From an uncultured Cytophagaceae bacterium (GTDB lineage Bacteria > Bacteroidota > Bacteroidia > Cytophagales > Spirosomataceae): DNA of 49,166 nucleotides. Made by a program: the position numbers and the translations under genes. The stretch is from positions 1-49,166 of the forward strand of contig CAIZMB010000051.1 in NCBI GenBank assembly GCA_903933935.1. Reading direction: 5' to 3'. The notes under the pieces were generated by a model that did not search any database, was not told the DNA's origin, and saw only the letters and a list, made by a program, of their open reading frames with translations. Below are positions 42,670-49,166 of the stretch, one piece after another (the first letter of the stretch is position 1; each line of letters opens with the position of its first letter).

Positions 42670-43166
42670 TATTTTTTATCTATTTTTTTGACCGGCTCAA
42701 AGCCAATCGAAACCGAATTGACACAATAACGTAAACCAGTTTCCGTAGGACCATCATCAAAAACGTGACCTAAATGTCCTCCACATTTTCCACAAGTAAT
42801 CTCAACACGTCGCATGCCCAACGTATTGTCCACCGTTTCCTTAATCACACCGGCTTTTAATTCTTTGTCGAAGGAAGGCCAACCGCAATGCGAGTCGAAC
42901 TTAGAATTTGAACTAAACAGTGGAGCACCACAACCTTTGCATGTGTACACCCCTTTTTCATTATGCATTAAAAACGCACCGGTATATGGTCGTTCAGTAC
43001 CTTTTTGACGTAAAATATAATACTCTTCTTCACTTAATTTAGCTTTCCACTCAGCTTCTGTTTTAGGCAAATTTTCCATTTTATTCGTTTCCATTTTTTT
43101 TTGTCCGCAAGCCTGAAAGCTTATCAATGCAAGCACAATTAACATATTTGACAAAATAGTTTTCAT
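42669..43166 (-). CDS. msrB: Peptide methionine (R)-S-oxide reductase, lipoprotein form
   Basis: 165-residue MsrB that repairs methionine-R-sulfoxide in exported proteins. The SPII signal MKTILSNMLIVLALISFQAC places the protein on a membrane outside the cytoplasm. The domain carries two zinc CxxC pairs (CKGCGAPLF and CGKCGGHLGH) and the catalytic Cys in GLRYCVNSVSIGF. GWPSFDKEL is also conserved. Its reductant may be the thioredoxin lipoprotein encoded by the convergent neighbour. The transcript probably starts near 43190, 24 nt before the ATG. Confidence 0.95.
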   Translation of the reverse strand: MKTILSNMLIVLALISFQACGQKKMETNKMENLPKTEAEWKAKLSEEEYYILRQKGTERPYTGAFLMHNEKGVYTCKGCGAPLFSSNSKFDSHCGWPSFDKELKAGVIKETVDNTLGMRRVEITCGKCGGHLGHVFDDGPTETGLRYCVNSVSIGFEPVKKIDKK

Positions 43167-43192
43167 CTTTATTTTTGTTTGAGTCTTAAACG

Positions 43193-43200
43193 CAAATATA
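43193..43200 (-). promoter_or_regulatory. -7 box of the msrB promoter
   Basis: TATATTTG on the minus strand matches TAnnTTTG exactly, 26 nt before the msrB start codon. I see no convincing -33 element at the expected distance. Confidence 0.45.
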
Positions 43201-43252
43201 GCCCAAATTGTTTCTATAATAAATGTCTTTTTACGGGAATCATACTTACCTA

Positions 43253-46183
43253 TTAATCGGCCCGTCGCGGATCTACCCGCCAGCCTAATTTCCTCAAAGC
43301 CTGAACGCGTAAACTGCGGTGTTCAAACTCCTCCATGACTACACCTTTCATCCAATAAACGCCTCCTCCACGGAAAGAATACTGTTTTAAGTCGGAGGGA
43401 AAATGTAAGGTATCAAAAAACTCGCCCCGAACATCCACAAAATAGCCAAAGTACATACGCTCCCCCGCCTTTGTGCGAGTCGGCTTAAGCGTAACTAAAT
43501 ACCCCAATATATCCCCTCGTTCATAACATAAATCGGCATTCAATAATGTTTCAGGGAGTTCGTCCACCAAGTCAAAGGGAGAACAGAGCGGAAATCCCAA
43601 AATCTCCCACTGATCAAATGCGTCTTCGATCTCATCATGCACCAACTCCGGCAGTACCCCTAAATTCGCAGAATCATCCGCAAACATCTCCATCGAAACC
43701 ACCTGAGATACCTTTCCCTGAAAACGAGCATGCGCCTCCCACAGTAAGGGTTTCTTTTGCAAGCCTAAATTCCTAAAAGCACCCACACGAATCAATAAAA
43801 TCGCCTGTTCCAAACCTAATGATACTCGGTGAACAAAATCATCCCAAGATCGAAATGGACCCAATTGCGCCCTAGAAGTAATAAAATCCTGAATGACACG
43901 CTTCTCCAGGCCTTTGACATGCACCCAACCTAAATAAATCACAGAGCCCCGAATGCTCGTCAAATACCCACTCTCATTAATCTCAGGAGCCTCCACCTGC
44001 GCGCCACAGCGCCTAGCCTCATGTACATAAAATTCGGTCCGGTAAAATCCTCCGAAATTATTGATTACCGCCACCATAAATTCCAAGGGGTAATAAGTCT
44101 TCAGATACAGACTTTGATAACTCTCTACTGCAAATGAAGCCGAATGTGCCTTGGAAAAACTATATCCAGAAAAGCTTTCCATCTGCCTCCACACTTCGCT
44201 GGCGACGGCCAACTCATACCCTTTGTCCGCACAATTTACAAAAAAAGCCTCCCGTATTCGGTCAAATTCTGACCTAGATCGGTACTTGCCCGACATCCCT
44301 CGCCTCAGCACATCCGCCTCCGCCAAACTTAAACCCGCAAAATAATGCGCCACCTTAATGACATCTTCTTGGTATACCATCACCCCATACGTTTCTTTCA
44401 TTAATTCCCCCATCAAAGGATGGACAGGCTCATAAGAATCCGGTGCATGAAAACGCTCAATATAAGCCTTCATCATCCCAGAAGAGGCCACACCCGGACG
44501 AATAATCGATGAGGCCGCAACCAAGGTCAAATAATCCTGACACCTTAATTTTTTAAGTAGTTGGCGCATCGCCGGAGACTCAATGTAAAAACAACCCATG
44601 GTTTCGTGGCGCATCAACTGCCTCCTGACTTGTTCATCGCGCATGAAATCCTGCACGCGGTGAATGTCTACATCTTGGCCTCGATTAGCCCGAATGATGT
44701 CCACCGATTCTTTAATGTGCCCTAAGCCTCTTTGAGACAAAATATCAAACTTCGCAAAACCAATCTCCTCCGCCACATGCATATCAAATTGGCAAATAGG
44801 AAAACCTTTGGGCATAGGTTCCAAGGCCGTATAATGAGCTAAAGGATGCTCAGAAATCAAAATTCCTCCCGCATGAATGCTCAAATAATTAGGAAAATCA
44901 AGCAACAAATTTCCATATTTTACGATCAAACGCTGAACCTCAGACCCCACCTCGCGCATCGCAGCCGCCGGATCCAGCCAAGCATCCACCTCCGATTTAG
45001 GTAAGCCAAAAACCTTGGCCAATTCCCGGTAAATCGATTTATCCCGAAAAGTTACATAGGTCGCCAACAAACACACATATTTTGCCCCATAACGCTTAAA
45101 AATATAATCAATAATGTCATCCCGCTCATCCCACGAAAAATCAATATCAAAATCAGGTGGACTAGTCCGATGTGGATTAATAAATCGCTCAAAATACAAA
45201 TCTAAATCCACCGGATCCACATCCGTAATTCCCAAACAATAAGCCACTATCGAATTCGCACCCGAACCTCGGCCTACGTGAAAATACCCTCTAGAACGCG
45301 CGTAGCGAATAATATCCCAGGTAATTAAAAAATACGCATTGAAGCCAAGCTCATTAATGACCTTTAATTCTTTCTCAACCCTCGCCTTAGCCTCCCGGTC
45401 CGAACGCGGATACCGATACCGCAACCCCTCATAAGCAAGCTTAGTCAAAAGAGCCAAATCATCCTCCGAACTCGACCCAAAAAGTACCCGATTCTTTGAA
45501 CATTTAAAATCAAATTCAAAGGAACAATCTGCTAAAATCCGAGCCGACTCCTCCAGTAAAAATGGGTAATCCTGGCAGTAATCTGCTAACTCTTCTTGCG
45601 TGTACATACGCTCATCTTCCTGAGCTTGTGCATCCACAGAAAGTTTACTCAATAGTGTATTTTCATCGATTGAACGCAGCAAACGATGCATCGAAAAACC
45701 CCGCCTGTCCAAAAACGTAAACGGCTGACACCAAACCGTCTTATCCCAATCCGTTTCCTTCCACAAACGATTGCGATCACTCGCCCGTACCCCCCAGCGC
45801 TCACGCTCCCCTAAATTTTTGAGTTTTTTTTTACGAACCCAAGGAAAAATAGTCCATACATCCTCCCACTCTGGAGGACGCTCAGGCCAAGACTCCTCGG
45901 CCAATAAGTACGTTGAGGCAAAAGCATTAATCTGCGCCATACCATGGGCGTTCCGAGCGAGACATATATACATCAACGTATGATTGTTTCTGAATTCCAT
46001 CCCCACCACAGGTTTGATACCTGCATCCCAACAAGCCTGAACAAAATCAAAAACCCCTGATGCTCTGTGAATATCCGTCAGTGCTAATGTTTTTATCCCA
46101 CGCAACACCGCCTCCGCCACCAATTGCTCAGGGGAGAGTGTTCCATAACGTAAACTATAATAGGAATGGCAATTTAAATACAT
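43253..46183 (-). CDS. dnaE2: Error-prone DNA polymerase III alpha subunit (DnaE2/ImuC-like)
   Basis: 976-residue C-family DNA polymerase for damage-tolerant synthesis. The PHP domain opens with YLNCHSYYSLRYGTLSPEQL and ALTDIHRASGVF. The catalytic palm has the acidic pair in SPPDFDIDFSWDERDD (about residue 350) and GRGSGANSIVAYCLGI before it. Finger and helix-hairpin-helix regions follow (KAHSASFAVESYQSLYLKTYYP). An OB-fold region ends the chain. It is shorter than replicative DnaE (about 1160) and lacks the usual C-terminal extension, as expected for the accessory enzyme. It starts 2 nt after the dinB stop and is controlled with it. Confidence 0.9.
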   Translation of the reverse strand: MYLNCHSYYSLRYGTLSPEQLVAEAVLRGIKTLALTDIHRASGVFDFVQACWDAGIKPVVGMEFRNNHTLMYICLARNAHGMAQINAFASTYLLAEESWPERPPEWEDVWTIFPWVRKKKLKNLGERERWGVRASDRNRLWKETDWDKTVWCQPFTFLDRRGFSMHRLLRSIDENTLLSKLSVDAQAQEDERMYTQEELADYCQDYPFLLEESARILADCSFEFDFKCSKNRVLFGSSSEDDLALLTKLAYEGLRYRYPRSDREAKARVEKELKVINELGFNAYFLITWDIIRYARSRGYFHVGRGSGANSIVAYCLGITDVDPVDLDLYFERFINPHRTSPPDFDIDFSWDERDDIIDYIFKRYGAKYVCLLATYVTFRDKSIYRELAKVFGLPKSEVDAWLDPAAAMREVGSEVQRLIVKYGNLLLDFPNYLSIHAGGILISEHPLAHYTALEPMPKGFPICQFDMHVAEEIGFAKFDILSQRGLGHIKESVDIIRANRGQDVDIHRVQDFMRDEQVRRQLMRHETMGCFYIESPAMRQLLKKLRCQDYLTLVAASSIIRPGVASSGMMKAYIERFHAPDSYEPVHPLMGELMKETYGVMVYQEDVIKVAHYFAGLSLAEADVLRRGMSGKYRSRSEFDRIREAFFVNCADKGYELAVASEVWRQMESFSGYSFSKAHSASFAVESYQSLYLKTYYPLEFMVAVINNFGGFYRTEFYVHEARRCGAQVEAPEINESGYLTSIRGSVIYLGWVHVKGLEKRVIQDFITSRAQLGPFRSWDDFVHRVSLGLEQAILLIRVGAFRNLGLQKKPLLWEAHARFQGKVSQVVSMEMFADDSANLGVLPELVHDEIEDAFDQWEILGFPLCSPFDLVDELPETLLNADLCYERGDILGYLVTLKPTRTKAGERMYFGYFVDVRGEFFDTLHFPSDLKQYSFRGGGVYWMKGVVMEEFEHRSLRVQALRKLGWRVDPRRAD

Positions 46184-46185
46184 GT

Positions 46186-47376
46186 TTACTCGTCCGTATT
46201 AGTGGCTAATCGATTCCTACGTTCTGAACTTCCCATTAATCCACTAGCCCTCAAAATCGAAAACTCTCCATAGCGATTTCTTAATTTATCCATCGCCCCA
46301 TACAAAGGAACCAATCGAGCTCCCTCATCAAAAATCTGCAACTGCTCCTGCCCTTGCCATAGTTTTGAAAAGCGAACGCCAATAAGTCGGATCAACAAGC
46401 GACGATCATACAATTTCTCAAAAAGCTCCTGAACCGCAGGAATCAGTCGGTGATCACTGGCCGAAGCTGGAATGCTGATTTGTCGAGTATGCGTATCAAA
46501 ATTCGAGTACCTTACCTTCACCGTCACACAAGCCGTGCATTGCCCAAGCTTCCGTAAATCATACGATAATTGTTCTGTCAACGACCCCAAAATACGACGC
46601 AACAAAACCACATCCGTACTGTCTTGTTCAAATGTGATTTCCTTCGACAAAGACTTCTGCTCAGAATAAGGAACTACAGGCCTCAAATCAATCCCGTTAG
46701 CCCGCTCCCAAAGAACGGTCCCCGATTTACCAAAAGTCTTTTCCAATATTTTCAAAGGCATCTGACTCAAAGTACCCACATGAACGATGCCCATATTGCG
46801 TAAGGTTTGAGAAGTAACCGCACCGATCATCGGAATCTTACCCACCGGCATAGGGGCCAAAAATGATTTTTCCTGACCCGCGAATACCTGAAATTCCCCC
46901 GCCGGCTTAACATGATTGGTCGCCACTTTTGAAACCGTCTTATTCACCGATAGACCAAAAGACATTTGCAAACCAATCTCCTTTTTTATCCGATTTCGAA
47001 GGTCTTGAGCAAAAGAATAAGAACCGAAAAAACGCTCCATACCCGTCATATCAAGGTAAAATTCGTCAATAGAAGCCTTTTCAACCAAAGGAGCTCTCCC
47101 CATAATTAGCGAGGTCACCGCCTCCGAATGTTGGGTATATGCATCAAAATCACCCCGCAAGACAATCGCATCCGGACATAATTTCAATGCCATCTTCATG
47201 GGCATAGCCGAACGTACCCCAAAAGCCCGCGTCTCATAACTGCATGCCGCCACCACCCCACGATCAGACATCCCACCCACAATGACCGGTTTCCCCACAA
47301 GCCTAGTATCCCGGAGACGTTCCACCGAAACAAAAAAACTATCCAGATCCATGTGCACAATGGCGCGTTCTTGCAT
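46186..47376 (-). CDS. dinB: DNA polymerase IV (Y-family)
   Basis: 396-residue translesion polymerase. The palm starts with IVHMDLDSFFVSVERL (metal-binding D10 and the E of VER), and the second acidic site is EKASIDEFYLDMTG near residue 100. Helix-hairpin-helix (PVGKIPMIGAVTSQTLRNMGI) and little finger domains follow (ITFEQDSTD and the CTACVTVKVRYSNF strand). The C-terminal tail lacks a clear QLxLF clamp motif, though LQIFDEGARLVPLYG near residue 353 could play that part. It leads the dinB-dnaE2 operon and is divergent from the S24 regulator with 108 nt between them. Confidence 0.93.
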   Translation of the reverse strand: MQERAIVHMDLDSFFVSVERLRDTRLVGKPVIVGGMSDRGVVAACSYETRAFGVRSAMPMKMALKLCPDAIVLRGDFDAYTQHSEAVTSLIMGRAPLVEKASIDEFYLDMTGMERFFGSYSFAQDLRNRIKKEIGLQMSFGLSVNKTVSKVATNHVKPAGEFQVFAGQEKSFLAPMPVGKIPMIGAVTSQTLRNMGIVHVGTLSQMPLKILEKTFGKSGTVLWERANGIDLRPVVPYSEQKSLSKEITFEQDSTDVVLLRRILGSLTEQLSYDLRKLGQCTACVTVKVRYSNFDTHTRQISIPASASDHRLIPAVQELFEKLYDRRLLIRLIGVRFSKLWQGQEQLQIFDEGARLVPLYGAMDKLRNRYGEFSILRASGLMGSSERRNRLATNTDE

Positions 47377-47394
47377 AAAATTGGTAGATATTTG

Positions 47395-47458
47395 GGTATT
47401 TTGAATACCTTTCGTAACTTCGAAAAGATTATCAATAAAATTCAGCTACGAATTTTAT
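47395..47458. promoter_or_regulatory. Two palindromes between dinB and the S24 regulator gene
   Basis: GGTATT-TTG-AATACC (47395-47409) and ATAAAATTC-AGCTAC-GAATTTTAT (47435-47443 with 47450-47458) are both perfect inverted repeats in the 108-nt divergent region. They are placed as operators for the LexA-like regulator, one near each gene. The first lies about 20 nt before dinB and the second about 27 nt before the regulator start. Confidence 0.55.
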
Positions 47459-47484
47459 CCATTTTAGTTTAATAAGCAAATCTT

Positions 47485-48186
47485 ATGAGTACTTTTTTTA
47501 GCCAAAATTTACGTTTTTTACGCAGCAAAATGTCGGAGAAAACTTCACAAGAAAAACTAGCTGAACTACTGAATATTAAGAAGCCTACCTTAGGCTCATA
47601 CGAGTCCGGAAGAGCCGAGCCTAAATATAGTGATTTGATCTTATTGGCTGAGTTTTTTAACGTTGAAGTCGACGAGTTACTCAAAGAAGATTTAGCCCAA
47701 AGAATACCAGGATTAGCCAACAAGCCTAAGCTACGAATTTTAGCCACCACAGTGGATTCGAACAACGAAGAAAATATCGAGATGGTACCCATCAAGGCTT
47801 TGGCGGGTTATACCGCGTCATATGATGATTTAGAATTCATCCAAGAGCTACCAACCTTCCAAGTGCCTTTCCTACCCCGAGATAAAAAATACCGCGTTTT
47901 CCCGATCAAAGGAGAATCTATGTTACCCTTAAAGCCTAACTCCCTCGTATTCGCCGAATATGTGGAAGATTGGAAATCGATCAAAGATGATACGATTTGC
48001 ATCGTAGTCACAAGAGAAGAAGGAGTGGTTTTGAAAAAAATCATCAATCACCTAGAAGCCAAGAGCATCCTGATTTTGAAATCGACAAATCCCATATACG
48101 ATCCGTACCCCATCTTAGGAGCTGAAATCCAAGAAATATGGAAGTTTGCAGGTTATTTTCATAGTGATTTCCCTACGAACGAATAG
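47485..48186 (+). CDS. XRE/S24 LexA-like self-cleaving repressor
   Basis: 233-residue regulator. Residues about 8-65 are a helix-turn-helix of the XRE type (SQEKLAELLNIKKPTLGSYESG). Residues about 100-230 form an S24 peptidase domain. The cleavage site Ala107-Gly108 lies in KALAGYTAS. The Ser nucleophile is S145 in IKGESMLPL, and the general base is K184 or K185 in GVVLKKIIN. This is the design of LexA and phage CI proteins: damage-triggered self-cleavage releases repression. Because it is divergent from dinB-dnaE2 and palindromes lie between, it should control that operon and itself. Classic LexA has a different winged HTH. Confidence 0.9.
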   Translation: MSTFFSQNLRFLRSKMSEKTSQEKLAELLNIKKPTLGSYESGRAEPKYSDLILLAEFFNVEVDELLKEDLAQRIPGLANKPKLRILATTVDSNNEENIEMVPIKALAGYTASYDDLEFIQELPTFQVPFLPRDKKYRVFPIKGESMLPLKPNSLVFAEYVEDWKSIKDDTICIVVTREEGVVLKKIINHLEAKSILILKSTNPIYDPYPILGAEIQEIWKFAGYFHSDFPTNE

Positions 48187-48283
48187 AAATCTAAAGCCTT
48201 CAAAAACATATCTCTCAGCTAAAATTCGCGAGTGATCAGCAGCTTTGAACTCACATGTCGCGCCTATACATTACCCACAAATC

Positions 48284-49166
48284 ATGTACAACCTATTTTC
48301 CAAAATATCCACTGCGCTTCAAATCAGCGAGAACCAAGTACGAAAAACCATCGCTTTACTCGATGAGGGAGGTACAATACCCTTTATTTCCCGCTATCGA
48401 AAAGAAATGACCGGGAGTTTGGATGAAGTTCAGGTAGCGGCCATTCGGGATTTAAGGGATCAATTTGTGGAATTAGAAAAACGACGAGACGCTATTTTAA
48501 AATCTTTGCTAGAGCTAGAAAAACTGACTCCGGAATTAGAGAAGGCCGTACGAGCGGCTGAAACATTAGCTAAACTCGAAGATATCTATTTACCCTACAA
48601 GCCTAAGCGTAAAACCCGTGCGATGGCTGCCCGTGAAAAAGGTTTACAGGAACTGGCTAACAAACTGTTCCAGCAACGTCTTGTTTCCCCTGAAGAATTA
48701 GCGGCTGACTACCTTGAGCACGTGACGAACATCGATGAAGCCCTTGCAGGAGCCCGTGATATTTTGGCCGAAGAAATGATGGAAACAGCGGAAGCAAGAG
48801 AAGAAGCAAGGAATTTGTTTACCCGTAAAACGACCCTAAAGTCTAGTATCGCCAAAGGAAAACAAGAAGCCGGAATTAAATACAAAGACTATTACGATTG
48901 GTCTGAGTCTCTTGCACAAGCCCCTTCCCATCGAATTTTAGCTTTGTTTAGAGGAGAAAATGAAGGTTTTTTAAACCTGAGCTTGTTGGGCCCCGATGAA
49001 GAAGTCCTTACAAAACTGGAGCGCAGATTTATCACAGGGAATAATTCATGCGCCAAACAAGTGGAAATGGCCATTCAAGACGGCTATAAGCGCTTATTGA
49101 TGCCAGCCATGGAAACGGAAGTTCGAGCGGAAGCTAAAAAACGAGCCGATGAAAATGCGATACGCG
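48284..49166 (+). CDS. tex: Tex-family RNA-binding transcription accessory protein, N-terminal part
   Basis: The first 294 residues of a cytosolic nucleic-acid-binding protein (full length usually 700-780). The N-terminal helical domain shows LQISENQVRKTIALLDEGGTIPFISRYRKEMTGSLDEVQV, with KTRAMAAREKGLQELA and the DIYLPYKPK segment further on. The RuvC-like, HhH and S1 domains lie beyond the window. The ATG at 48284 fits the start of homologues. It follows the S24 regulator by 97 nt and is probably independent of it. Tex affects transcription and ribosome-linked processes in other bacteria. Confidence 0.93.
   Translation, partial: MYNLFSKISTALQISENQVRKTIALLDEGGTIPFISRYRKEMTGSLDEVQVAAIRDLRDQFVELEKRRDAILKSLLELEKLTPELEKAVRAAETLAKLEDIYLPYKPKRKTRAMAAREKGLQELANKLFQQRLVSPEELAADYLEHVTNIDEALAGARDILAEEMMETAEAREEARNLFTRKTTLKSSIAKGKQEAGIKYKDYYDWSESLAQAPSHRILALFRGENEGFLNLSLLGPDEEVLTKLERRFITGNNSCAKQVEMAIQDGYKRLLMPAMETEVRAEAKKRADENAIR

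Noticed and set aside
43546-43776. 76-codon Pro-rich plus-strand frame inside dnaE2
   Set aside because: It overlaps a region where the polymerase frame is conserved, and its composition is typical of an antisense shadow.

Overview
The window looks like chromosome of a free-living, aerobic, low-GC member of the Bacteroidota, probably order Cytophagales. The signs are a SusC/SusD pair, a type IX secretion (T9SS) C-terminal sorting domain, many SPII lipoproteins, several perfect Bacteroidota -7 boxes (TAnnTTTG) and almost no Shine-Dalgarno sequences. A freshwater genus such as Aquirufa or a relative would fit, but that is a guess. I saw no tRNA, rRNA, insertion sequence, prophage or CRISPR array.

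Left part (1-20.4 kb). A truncated aldo/keto reductase and a TauD-like dioxygenase are followed by a divergent CE15-like esterase. Then comes a run of twelve minus-strand genes from susC (20406) down to a sugar-binding lipoprotein (3116). It encodes outer-membrane uptake (SusC/SusD), an FG-GAP repeat protein, a DUF1080 (3-keto-disaccharide hydrolase type) protein, a beta-propeller/cytochrome c dehydrogenase-like protein, a DUF4432 aldose-epimerase-like protein, a large cupin, a TIM-barrel isomerase, a Gfo/Idh/MocA oxidoreductase and a complete ribose-type ABC importer. I read this as one carbohydrate locus that takes up a glycoside, oxidises it, cleaves it and isomerises the product.

Middle (20.6-32.6 kb). 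There is an exported M24 peptidase, then an operon for carboxylate uptake and activation (MHS-type MFS transporter, small membrane protein, acetyl-CoA synthetase, ModF-like double ATPase). A serine hydrolase, a Tat-exported TIM-barrel protein, a type B carboxylesterase and a second Gfo/Idh oxidoreductase follow, two of them bounded by clear hairpins.

Sulfur island (32.6-43.2 kb). A Crp/Fnr regulator is followed by a TauE/SafE exporter, an ETHE1-type metallo-beta-lactamase/rhodanese protein, small membrane proteins and a split YeeE/YedE (TsuA-type) thiosulfate transporter. Further on are a TsdA-like diheme thiosulfate dehydrogenase, an exported DsrE protein, a rhodanese, a thioredoxin, a rhodanese-thioredoxin lipoprotein and MsrB. 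Two promoters in the island share the same arrangement of a GTCACnAATT half-site 27 nt ahead of a perfect -7 box, so the local Crp/Fnr protein probably controls both. A T9SS-secreted GH5 cellulase interrupts the island and is flanked on its far side by a decayed copy of the 3' end of tsdA.

Right end (43.2-49.2 kb). A DNA-damage mutagenesis cassette (S24/LexA-like regulator divergent from dinB and an error-prone dnaE) is followed by the first part of tex.
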